Below are positions 40,510-51,150 of a stretch of DNA of 64,000 bases, one piece after another. Under the pieces are notes generated by a model. That model made no database searches. It was not told where the DNA came from and worked only from the letters and a program-made list of their open reading frames with translations. The DNA comes from Aquila chrysaetos chrysaetos (Eukaryota; Chordata; Aves; Accipitriformes; Accipitridae), in NCBI RefSeq assembly GCF_900496995.4, contig NC_044024.1, positions 21,330,698 to 21,394,697 on the forward strand, in the 5' to 3' direction. Made by a program: the position numbers and the translations under genes. Numbering within the stretch: position 1 is the first letter of the stretch; each line of letters opens with the position of its first letter.

Positions 40510-43436
40510 GTGGTGTGCTGAAGGTGGAAATTTGATTTGCTGTGACTTCTGCCATAATGCCTTCTGTAAAAAGTGCATTTTGCGCAACCTGGGTCGAAAG
40601 GAGCTATCGACTATACTGGATGAAAATAACCAGTGGCACTGCTATATTTGCCATCCAGAGCCTTTGTTGGACTTGGTCACTGCATGTGACAGTGTCTTTG
40701 AAAATTTAGAACAATTACTGCAACAAAACAAAAAAAAGATCAGAGTTGAAAGTGAAAAAAGTAAAATATATGACCATACAGTCAAGTTTTCTCCAAAGAG
40801 AAATAATTCAAGTTGTAATGGTGAAGAAAAAAAACTAGACGATTCATATTCAGGTTCACTAACGTATTCTTATAAAGCACTAATGGTGCCAAAAGACTTG
40901 CTTAAGAAAACAAAAAAGCTGGTTGAAACTACAGCAAATCTGAATTCTAGCTTTGTAAGCTTTTTGAAAAATGCTGCAGAAAATGTAGAAATAAGCCCAA
41001 CTGTGCAACTTTGTCAGCTAAAAGCTTTTAAATCGGTGTTGAGTGACATGAAAAAAGCTCATCTGGCACTAGAAGAAGGTCTGAACCTGGAGATTCAAGC
41101 TTTGAATGTTAAAATCAAAGATAAAAATACCAAAGAGAAAAAAACTGATGTTAGATCAGAAAAAAATGAGGTGAAAAAAGATGAAGGAAAGGAACATGTG
41201 GCATTAAAAGAGGATGGCACTGTAAAGACACAGAAAAAAGTTGTGTCAGAACAGCCTGACAGTGAGCCCATGGATCAAAGTGTTCCAACAATGGAACAAA
41301 CAGATAACAAGCGTACTTCTGGTGAAGATAAAAGGTCTGGCAGAAATGAAGAACCTCAGTATGAACCTAATAGTACAGAGGCTTTAGACATGGATATAGT
41401 GTCCATTCCCTCATCTGTTCCTGAAGATATTTTTGAGACTCTAGAATCTGCTATGGAGATTCAGATTACATCAGATGAGCAAGACAATGGAAATACAGGA
41501 ACAGATCATGAGACTCTAAATTCAAATACAAAATTGAACACTCCTGTGAAAGATACCAAAGGTGGTACTAAGTTAAAATCATCGGCTAAAGGAACAAAAG
41601 AATTGATTGTAAAATTGACGCCTGTTTCCCTTTCAGAGTCTACAGTTAAAGCTGAAGATCAAGACAGCAATCTAGAAAAGGGAAGTAAGGATGTTGATGT
41701 AATACCTAGAGCAGAAAACTGTGATTCTGTAAAACAAAATCATAATGCTGGCAGTGAACCTTCCACAGAGAACGAAACTGTCTCACTTGTAGAGGAATCT
41801 GATCTCAGGAGATCACCGCGTGTGAAGACCACACCTCTGAGGCGCCAAACAGACATCAGTCCTTTAACATCAAATTCAGAAGAAGATAGCAATGACACAT
41901 GTAATGAAAAAAGTAAGAGAAAATCATCAAAACAACCAAGGAGGAAAAAGGATAAAAGAAATTCTTCTGACAGTACGGTTGATGGTCCTAGCCCTAATAA
42001 ACTTTCTAAATCAAAAAAGCCATATATATTAGATCATAGCTCAGATTCTGATGAGATGCCAGCTGTTCTTAAAGAAGTAGCTATGATGAGTCACAGTTCT
42101 TCAGATATTGATAGCAATAGCGAAGTACCAACAAATGATCAGAAGACTTTAAATTTTCTAAAGGATCAATCAGTAAAGGATGAAAATGGAAAACGAAAAA
42201 GAAAAAGTTCCACTTCTGGTTCAGATTTAGATGCTAAAAGAGGCAAATCAGCTAAAAATTCTGCTGCTGCTAAAAAGAAACGACAAAACTACTCAGATTC
42301 TTCAAACTATGATTCTGAGTTAGAAAAAGAAATAAAAATTTTGAGTAAAATTGAGTCTGCAAAAAAAGCCAAGAAAAAATACTCACAAAAAGAAGATAGT
42401 TATGATTCCTCTGAAGAAGAGCAGAGGAAAAAAGTAAGTAGTAAGAGAAAGGTAAATTTGGAGAAACAGAGAGAGAAATCTTCTGAAGATGATGATGCTG
42501 AAAAGTCTTCCCCAGAGAAGGAGATTAATCATTCTTCTGAAGATAAAAAAATCACTAAGGGGTCAGCTGCTAAGGAAAGAATAAACAGAGACTTAAAAGA
42601 AAAAACTGCAAAGGGTAAGCATGATGAGTCTTCTGATGTTGAGAAGTCTTTACTGGAGAAAGAGGAGAGCTGTCCTAAAGGTGTAAAGCTAAGTGAAGTT
42701 AAGAGCAAGGATTTGAAAAAGAAAAAGGCGCAGGAAGATTCTTCTTCGGAGAGTACCGAGAAATCTGCAAAGAAAGAGCATAATTTTGATTCTTCAAAAG
42801 ACAGATTCAAGAATAAAAAAGGACCAGAAAGCAAAGTGAAGAAAACTGAAAAACTGAAAAAGAAAAGTTACAAGAAAGAGCAAGATGATTCCTCTTCTGA
42901 TGTTGAAAAGCCATCTCCAGGGAAAGGAAGTTGCAATTCTTCTGAAAATGACAAAACTAAAAATGAACCAGTGTTTAAGGAAAAGAAAAGGAGGAATTTG
43001 AGAGAGAGAGTACCTAAAAGAGTACGGATTGATTTATCCTCTGATGCTGAGAAGTCTCCCCTAAAAGAGGAGAGTTCTTCGGAAGATGCTGTGCAGCGTA
43101 AAAAACAAACTGAAACTAAAGAAAAGAAAAAAATAAGTCACAAAAAGAAAATTTCCAAGAAAGAACAGAATGACTCATTGTCCTCTTCTGATGAGGAATC
43201 TTATGAAGAAAGTAAGAAAAAGATTAAAAGAGGGTCAATGAAAGAAAGTAAAAAGAGTAACTTAAAAAAGAAAGTGTCAAAAAAGAAGGTGGTTGTTACT
43301 TCATCTTCCTCATCTGATAAGGAAGAAAATGATGAACAGAATTCAACAGGTGATGGAAGCAGCGATGAGCAGAAAATTATGCCAGTGACTGAAAACTTAA
43401 TGCTGTCTGCTGGTACAGGATTTTGTCAGTCATCAG
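40510..43436 (+). CDS. ATRX: ATRX exon 9: PHD finger, HP1 motif, low-complexity region, DAXX-binding segment
   Basis: 2,927-nt exon (residues 222-1198), the large central exon of the gene. It opens with the PHD part of the ADD domain: Cys224, Cys232, Cys233, Cys236, Cys241, Cys244, Cys266 and Cys269 are all present, and Arg247 equals human Arg246, a frequent ATR-X syndrome site. LIVKL at residues 587-591 (41,603-41,617) matches the variant PxVxL motif that binds HP1 (LYVKL in human). ESDLRRSPRVKTTPLRRQTD is well conserved. The second half is Lys/Ser/Asp/Glu-rich and disordered, with five or more degenerate repeats (42,475-43,200). The exon ends SDEQKIMPVTENLMLSAGTG, then FCQSSG, matching the human DAXX-binding segment. 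It is about 150 nt shorter than the human exon as I recall it. Confidence 0.97.
42475..43200 (+). repeat. ATRX: protein-level tandem repeats in ATRX exon 9
   Basis: Degenerate modules of roughly 38-50 residues. Each contains SSD(V/A)EKS-like acidic Ser clusters followed by a Lys-rich arm. Starts lie near 42,475, 42,619, 42,731, 42,876 and 43,022, with a further partial copy near 43,157. Human ATRX shows the same texture. Confidence 0.65.
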
Positions 43437-46400
43437 GTGTGCAAAAGATGTTCATCTACACGTATTATTAATATACTAATAGAGGAAATTCGTAAAATTT
43501 GGGTAACGTTTAATAATCCGGAAGTGAAGATATTCATAAATAGGTAATTGTATGTTTAAAAATTTGCAACCAGTTAGGTTTTCTGATACTGATTTGGAAG
43601 CACCCATTCCAATTTGTGCAGCTTGTCACTTGTGGAAGAAAGGATGTCACTGTAAATGGAGAAGCTTAAGAAGCTATAGTCCGTAATGCCAGCAGGTATT
43701 TCTTTGCAGCACAGCTTTCAAAAGCTTGTTCTTCTCTTTCGCTGCCCAGGTGCTATTTAGCAGAAACTGATTTTAAGCAGTAAGTGTCTAGTGAACTCAA
43801 ATTTGTCGGCCCATGGTTACGCGCTAGAGATGACTCTGAAGACTTGCAGCATTGCAGTATACATTTTTAAAATCAAGTAGGTGATCTTTGTGCCTCACAA
43901 GACCATGTAGCCGTAGAGCAGCTGGTGTCAGTTAACAGAAATCTGTCATTGCTTACTGTTTTCATAGCAGGTTTAATAGTAATAATTCTTTTTCTTACCA
44001 AGGTAGAACTACGTAATTAGTGTCTTATATCTTTAGGAAATTAGAAAGAAATTCAGAACTGCTGAATTTGAACACTTGGTTTTAAAGAACTTAAAAAGGA
44101 AGGGTAGTTTTCACATCACATGGACAATACACATGTTTTTAATACATGAATTTTCAAATAGAAAAAGTGAAATGTATTTACTGTTTTAATTACCATGACA
44201 GGTAAATTGTTTCCTATTTGTTTGCTTCTGATGATGTTTCATAGAACTTTCTGTACGTTACTGTGTTTGAGCCAACGTTTACAGTACTTTGCGAAGCTGG
44301 AACTAAACAAAAATTGAATAAAACAGCAGTGTGTTCATGAAGATAGCAGAAGGGACATAGTTGCATTTTGGCTTTCCTGAAAAGCCCTTGTAGGCAGACC
44401 CTAAGTGCAAAATGAGGTGATTGTTGTTTGTAGTTTCTTAAAACAACAAAACAAAAAAACCGAACCAAACAGACAAACAAAAACCCCCACCCACCCCCAA
44501 ACAAAACACCCAGATTTTAAATGAAACATAAAGTTCTTCCTTTCTCTTACCAACTTGATGCTGACCCACTTCCCTAAGTTTTCCTGCAGTTTAGTTTCTG
44601 GAGGGTTGTTAACCTTAACCTGCAGATGCAAAGGTTGCTTTTCACAGGTGCTATGCTGCTTTGGATTTAAAGCCCTGTAAGAAAGCAAAGTTTGATTAAT
44701 GGTGTTTTGCGTCGTAGAGTAACAGTTGGAAATTAAGTTTCTTATTCTGCATATTATACAGCCCTGTAATGTTTGTTTTTCAAGGTCCTCTGATGAAGTA
44801 AGTTTAGTTGCGTCTCTGTGCACATAATACTGGGACTTTTAGGGCTTTTCCTTGATGGCTGCCAAAACGTTTTCCCCAGTGATGCCACTACTGGGGGAGA
44901 TTGCAAATAATGAATGGTTTGCATAGTAATGAACTAGCGTCTGGCATGTGGTAGCTCCCACAGCTGTTAAAACACTCCCCATAGATAGACAATTGATGGT
45001 ACTCAGTGACAGTAACCCATATGCAACAGTTCTCAGCATCACTGGACCATCAAAGAAAAATATTTCAAGAATGAAATTGCTCACATACAGTGTATGTTCA
45101 TAGACTTGGTATTGAAATGGCCCAGGAGGAAAAACTTGGTCATAATGTATCAGAAGGTATCTGAGGCAGTGAGAGTGTTTTATTTGCAAGTCACAAATGG
45201 AAAGATCAGAGGACTATTGGATGGGAAAGACAAATCTAACAGTGTACAAATTGGAAAAATGAGACGGTGATGTGGGATGATTCACGGTAGAGTTAGACTG
45301 AGTGAGAAGTGGGTTGGTTTAGCCTGGAGAGAGGATGCTAAAAATGGGGAGTCTTAATTGCTGTCTTCTAATCACCTAATGGGTAGTTATAGAGAAGGCT
45401 GAACCTGATGCATGATAAAAGGATGAGAGGCTGTGGGTCCAAATTTTGGCAAAGAAAACTCTGATTAGCTACTAGGAAAAAATTCTTTACATTCAGGATG
45501 GTCAAAGCCTGAAACTGGTTGCCCTGTCAAATTTTGGAATCCCTGTCTTTGGAAATACTCAAAACTTGACTGGACAGGGCCCCGAGAAAACTGACCTCAC
45601 TTTGGAGTTAGCTCTGCTTTGAGGATGCAGTTTCAGTAGATTATGTGCAGAGGTCTCTTCCAACCTTATTGTATGATTCTGTGAGAATCTGCCTGTGTTA
45701 TATTAAGGAGGCAAACTTGCCCTTTCTCTTCAGTTTGCTTTTGGCTTAATAGGTGAATAAAAGGAGTGTTTTCTGTGTCTGACCAAGCTACGTAGGTTGG
45801 TGATTGAATGAGACTTAGAATCTGGTTTAAGCAACAGGATACTTCTATTTATCTAAGCCCAAGAATGAGGGACTTTCTGTGATCAGCTCTTACACAGTCC
45901 TGTCAAACATCTGGCTAGTGGTAATTCCAGGACAAGTGGACATTAAAACAACTTGGAGCAAGCCTCTCGCAGTCTAGTTTTAGACCCCTCCCCACAGGTA
46001 GAAAATAAATAGTAGAACTTATGAATGAAGGGATCTCAGTTCATTAGGGTTTTGAGGTCTCTTTTCCTATGCTTAATTTTACTAACTAGCAGATTTGACT
46101 CACTTATATCCAAGTCAGAAGAACGAGAGAAAAGAAAGGGGAAAGGCCTGGGAGTGTGCTAGAAATAATCTGAATTCCTTTAGTTCAGCCAGGAGAGTGC
46201 AGAGGAGCTTAAAGGCAGGTATCATACTGTGCTATTCTTTCTCTATTACATGTCCCATGCTGTTGGTTTTGATGTGCTTTCCATGAGACTGTATCCATGT
46301 AGTGCATCTGAGTCTGATATTTGCATTAAGGATAGCAGGTGTAATTTTCAAAACTTAAGTCTTCACACATACATGACAAATGCATGCATTGTATTTGATA

Positions 46401-46937
46401 CTCTGAAGGCAAAAATAGGCAAGGATTATTGTTTGCGAGTACTTAATTGCAGCAGGATAGCTCATAAGTTTGGTAAGTGATTCTGTAACATATTTGGGCC
46501 TTCTTTTCAATTTACACAAATTCAGTAGTGGAGCTTCTGAAATGGAGCTAATAACTTCTTGGGAAACTTAATTTTTGAATCCGAAGTGGAGTATTCAGTC
46601 TGTGTATGTTTTGGTGTAAAAAAAAACAATTTCGCAGTATGTAATAAGGAAAAAAATGCAAGTTGTGTGTAGTAGCAAGCATAATGCAGATGAAAGTACT
46701 GCTTGAAAAACTAGATACTTTTATTAATAAAAATATTTATTTTTAAATGTCAAGATAGGTAACTGGCTTTTTTCTTTGCTGGTAGAAAAGTGGTGGTGTT
46801 ACGAAGCTATTTTTATATGGAGATTCTTGACGGAGACAGTAGTTTATGTGCTGTGTTGTTCATTGCTGTTTATTGCTGATTTTATATGTATTAAGTGTTC
46901 ATGTTTTCTGGTTTTTTGTTTCCACTTCCTCCCCCAG
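43437..46937 (+). other. ATRX: ATRX intron 9
   Basis: 3.5 kb with donor gtgtgc, slightly off consensus. Contains an old sense-strand CR1 (45,300-45,688). A 116-codon - strand frame (44,839-45,189) matches no family I know. No other feature recognised. Confidence 0.75.
45300..45688 (+). mobile_element. old CR1 LINE, 3' part
   Basis: Diverged CR1 in sense orientation: tttagcctggagagaggatg near the start, ctactaggaaaaaattcttt in the middle, and ggtctcttccaaccttattg then tatgattctgtga at the end. More decayed than the copy at 18,433. Confidence 0.75.
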
Positions 46938-47016
46938 GAGATGAGGGAGAGACTAAATCAAGGGCTGTTCCAATGGAGGAGGAGGAAGATGATGATGATG
47001 ACGATCCTGAGAATAG
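46938..47016 (+). CDS. ATRX: ATRX exon 10
   Basis: 79-nt exon completing Gly1198 and reading DEGETKSRAVPMEEEEDDDD, then DDPENR with the Arg split (residues 1198-1224). Human has DEALSKSVPVTVDDDDDDND and PENR. The Asp/Glu tract is conserved in kind but not residue by residue. Donor gtatga. The frame stays open through this donor for 70 more codons. Confidence 0.95.
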
Positions 47017-47230
47017 GTATGATACCATCCGTAAGGACTTAAAAAAGATTATAACACACCCTAGGCGTGGGCGCAAACCGGCGCAACGGAAGAGCAAGCA
47101 GGTTGTAAAAACCACGACTGCCTGCCTTGTAAAGACTCGCTCACGGGCTTCCCGCAAGTTTGAACAAGGGGCCAGAAAACAGAGGCCAAAATCCAGAAAT
47201 GCAAAGAAAGTACTTAGAAGTGTTAGCTAA
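47017..47230 (+). CDS. ATRX: candidate alternative C-terminus of ATRX by intron 10 retention (ATRXt-like)
   Basis: If the exon 10 donor is not used, the same frame runs 70 codons to TAA at 47,228-47,230 and would give a protein of about 1,294 residues. The tail is strongly basic (25 Lys/Arg, 3 Asp/Glu) and contains PRRGRKPAQRK (motif core 47,063-47,080), close to an AT-hook. The stretch is richer in GC and CpG than flanking intron and looks coding by composition. Mammals make a ~200-kDa isoform, ATRXt, by failing to splice an intron in this part of the gene and using an intronic poly(A) site. That isoform keeps the ADD domain and lacks the ATPase. I infer this is the avian equivalent; I cannot compare it with the mammalian tail from memory. 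Confidence 0.65.
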
Positions 47231-47472
47231 CACACCTTGCATAGGGTGTGTTATAAATGCACTGCAGCACTGTCCATTTTATGTTCCCATTGAAATTGTG
47301 AGGTTTGTGACAAGTATTTCATTCAGGCAGGTAAAAACCTACTTCTGATAAATGTGACTTTCAGCTAGTTATATGAATAGAGGGTAAAAATTTGCATCTG
47401 TGCAATATGCAGTGCTAAAATATTTTCAGATATGTTACATAATTTGCTTTTTTAATTGAAACACCGTTTCTC

Positions 47473-47478
47473 AATAAA
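47473..47478 (+). terminator. candidate proximal poly(A) signal of the short ATRX isoform
   Basis: AATAAA about 240 bases after the alternative stop codon. Its downstream T/GT-rich element is weak. Confidence 0.35.
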
Positions 47479-49185
47479 GAGAAAACACAAATGTGGAGAA
47501 AAGAGTATTACATATTTTCAGTTGTTAATTAAACTGAGTTTTAATCCACTAAAGAATACCTGAAGTGACTAATGTGATAGTTAAGGCCCTGATTCTACAA
47601 GCACTGTGCATAGGCTCAACTGGTATCAAAGAGACTAATTATAGATACACGTTTTAAGTCTTTGCATAGATATTTTCAGAATTGTGGCTTATATGTATTG
47701 CTTCAGTTTCAAGTTCAATAAAAATGAATCTATGTAAGATATAGTTAGTTAAGACATGTCATATTTTACCAGTACCATTGTAGATAATCAAAATTAGCCT
47801 GGCTAGAAAATGTAAAAGCTTCGTTTCCTAATAAGTGAATGCAACATGAAGTATTGCTCAATTACGAGCCACAGTTCCTTTTTGGAAGTTATTATAGTTA
47901 GACTAAAGAGTTGTTCAACAAATTTTTATACAGTATTTCAGAAACTGATTTTTTTTTGCTATATAGCATGTATGGGACCAGCTTCATAGCTTTGCACAGT
48001 TGCTGATGGAGTCTTTTTCTGCTTCTGAGCCTTACTAGTTTAGAATATGGTATCTTTTGTTTCACAGAGTTGTATGTTTTGATCTGTGGCTGAAGTAAAT
48101 TTTTAAAACACTGTTCTATATCCTTTACGGACCTCAGTTTGGCATCAAAATGTTGCTGCTGATGTAGTTCTTGATTGTTTTCAGTCATCAAATTTAATCA
48201 GATAATTCATCTTCTAAAGAAAGATGCTCTTTAGGGACTTGACAGCACAGGGTCATAAGCAGAACATGTAAACATTGATAATAGAAGATTTTTTTAAGTG
48301 ATGCTTTAATTCCAGTCCTGTTCTGATTATTTTTTTTCCTTCTTTTTTCTTTTTTGTTTGTTTCTTAAGTGTTTCTGGTTGATAACTAAGCCAATACACT
48401 TTTGTCAAAGTTCAGTGTTTGCCATACAAATGTTACTGAGAGATCTTAATTACTAGTTTAAGAGCTATATTGGGAAATGAGTTAACCCAATTGATAACAA
48501 ACAAATCAGTAATATGAATTTGGGGGTTAAAAATCAGTTTCTGTACTTTGTTTTTAAGCTGAATCTTTGTTGAAGTTTTCACTTAGGGAATATTTTGAAT
48601 ATATATATTTATGAGATGGGGAGGTATTTTGTCAATAAACAGTTTTGTCAACCTTCAGACATGTTAACTGGTAACTGCAGTCTAATTTTACATTCATCAC
48701 GCATTGTACTTGGCACCAAAATCAGATATATAAAATGTAAAAAGATGGAACAAATTTCAAGAATTTAAAAGCTTGTTCTTCTGTTTACTCAACACAAAGT
48801 GTTTAAATAGTTTACCTACTATTCAGATAAGTTGCCTATTTTCTTCCAGGCCAAAGAGGGTACGTAGTACCTACCAGGTATTTGTAGTGTGGGAACTCTG
48901 ATGTTTGCAAGTCTCTAGTTTAGATGTTCTGTTATTTGCATACCTTTGGATGTGCATGACATGAATATTAATAGTCTTGAAATCATCTTTGCCAAAATGC
49001 AATATCCAAGTGGGTCATAATATGACATACAGTGCTGTATGCTTTCATCTTATGTTGTGTAATTATCTATTACTGGTCCTTCTGATCTTTTAAATGGTAC
49101 TGTTTAATATGTTTGCAGTAGTTTTGTTTATTAAGAAGTTAATAGTGTATTTAATGCAGAATGCCTTTAAGTATTTGATGGTTGC

Positions 49186-49191
49186 AATAAA
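49186..49191 (+). terminator. candidate distal poly(A) signal of the short ATRX isoform
   Basis: AATAAA followed by tttttgtaaaacgtttttct, a good T-rich downstream context. It would give a ~2-kb 3' UTR for the retained-intron transcript. Confidence 0.4.
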
Positions 49192-50084
49192 TTTTTGTAA
49201 AACGTTTTTCTTGTCCAAGCATTTAATTTAATACAACTCTGACAGCTTGAAAATCAGACTGTTTCAACAAAGACAGTACAGTATTTAGAACAAGGTGTTT
49301 GGCAGTTTTCACTTTTTTTTTTTTTTAAGACATGTATGACATTTCATTCAAATATTCATTTGAATTCACTTAAAATATATTTTAAATGGTTCTAAATTTC
49401 TTAGTAATATACAAAAGGCCCATTTAATTCAGTAGTGCTCTAGCTGAATGAATGGTGGCTTTTATTAGCCACCTTAAAATCTCCTCCCCATTCCCCTAAT
49501 CCTCCCCCACCCCCAGCTTGTTTTGGGCAACCTTATTTCTATATATAGTTAGTAGGTATTTATGAACACTACGTGTGAGTTGATACAATCTAATTGGTAA
49601 TAATATGTCATGATAATTAACTAATGTTTAAAATTATGACTTTTTAAGAAGAAGAATTGTTTGTACAGTGGTAGCATTGTCTCACCAAGATTTTTGACAA
49701 TCTATAAATGCATCCGTCGTATTGGCACTCTGAAATTCACGAACAAGAATGGTGCAAATTATCATTTGGAGTTAAGTCCACATCACGAGAGGCTGCACCT
49801 ACTAATCCAATTTTGCTGAAATGTCTGAAGGATAATTTAAAGTAGTCCTATACTGTGACTAAGCAACTCCTGCGTAACTTCCAGTTTGCCTATCTCGTTT
49901 TAAAAATGTTCTCTTTTAGCATAAGTTAAAAAATACATAGTAACCAATTCATTATTTATAAATCTATATTGTTGGTGTCATTCTTCCAAAGGCGGAATAT
50001 ATTTAAATCCTGGTTTATATAAAATGATACATACTGTTATTTTATTCTATAGTTGGTTTTATGTCTTGGTTGAGATTACAGTCC

Positions 50085-50235
50085 CATTCTGTAAGGCACT
50101 ATATAAATATGTATTGGGAAAATGTCCTTTATACAAATCTCATGATACGTTTGGATAAGATGGAGTGGGGCTAGGCAATGTGGCATGCTCAAGGTCACAG
50201 CAGATCAGTGGCAGAAATGAATGAAATGCAGGGGG
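50085..50235 (+). mobile_element. possible MIR-type (CORE) SINE remnant
   Basis: Contains tgtaaggcactatataaata, then ctcaaggtcacagcagatca and gtggcagaaatga. This has the order and wording of the 3' half of MIR elements (gcactttataaat ... caaggtcacacagctagtaagtggcag). Very diverged, so the call is tentative. Confidence 0.4.
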
Positions 50236-51132
50236 GATTGTTTGGGGATTTATTTATTTATTTTTTATTTTTATTGCTACCTGAAGTCCTGTGCTGGAGG
50301 TCATGTAGCTCTTTGTGCTTCTCAATTATATTTGTTTATAGTGTTCAACTGTTAAATCTGGTTGTCCAAGAACATCTTTTGAGTCCTTGACTCGTAAATA
50401 TTGTGATAACTTTTGATTTTCATGAGTTTCTCTGGAAGAATGTGAGCAGGGGGGAGTTTTCACACTATCATAGCTTGTTTTTCTTGGTTCTTGCAGTTTG
50501 ATATTAATGCAAATATTAAAATGTTAAAGCTAGCATATTAAGTTTCTTAGCTTAGAAACCTGGTCACTTTAAATGGGTTTGTGTCTTAAAATAGAAGTGT
50601 GAAATATTATCCTGAGCCACGTATAATTTAATTTAAAACCAGTTTCAAGAGTCCAGTACTCAATTTATTCTAATTCATATAAGCCATTTGTTACATCAGT
50701 TGCTTGTCAGATGCATTTACAAGACTTAATCTGTTTGGTTCTAATATTGCTTACACTTTTAATTCCTGTCAGATATGTAGTTACATTAAAAATAGGAATC
50801 TTTAATTCTGAGCATCTCAGCAATGTCTTAACACCAGACCAGCAGAAAACATTGAAGAGAATGTAGCTTTTTTCACTGAGCAAACAGTTCCATCTCAGTT
50901 GGATTCAAAGTGGTTGAATCTTTATCCTAGCTAAAAAATATCTCTAATTTTCTATCTCAGAGTATAAAAGCAGTAACTTACTAATCAATATTATTATAAC
51001 TAATTAGAAACTAATAAGTTTACCCAATCTGATTGGTGGTTATGATGATGATTAGTAGGAAAATAACAGCATCTTCTGTTTATGGATAGTAGATTTTGTG
51101 CATGGTATTTTTAGGTGAATGACACATTTGTT

Positions 51133-51150
51133 CCCCCCCCCCCCCCCCCC
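51133..51150. repeat. (C)18 homopolymer
   Basis: Eighteen consecutive C. Similar runs lie at 15,303-15,318 (16 C) and 59,545-59,559 (15 C). Length may be affected by sequencing. Confidence 0.85.

Noticed and set aside
42529..42834. 101-codon - strand frame opposite ATRX exon 9
   Set aside because: Antisense of a Lys/Ser/Glu-rich coding region, which yields Phe/Leu/Ser-rich frames by codon bias alone.
44839..45189. 116-codon - strand frame in intron 9
   Set aside because: I considered a processed pseudogene, but no family is recognisable and there is no poly(A) tail or target duplication. Probably chance.
47578..47640. Resemblance of ggccctgattctacaagcac to an ancient amniote repeat half-palindrome
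   Set aside because: Only one short diverged arm is present, too little to name a family.
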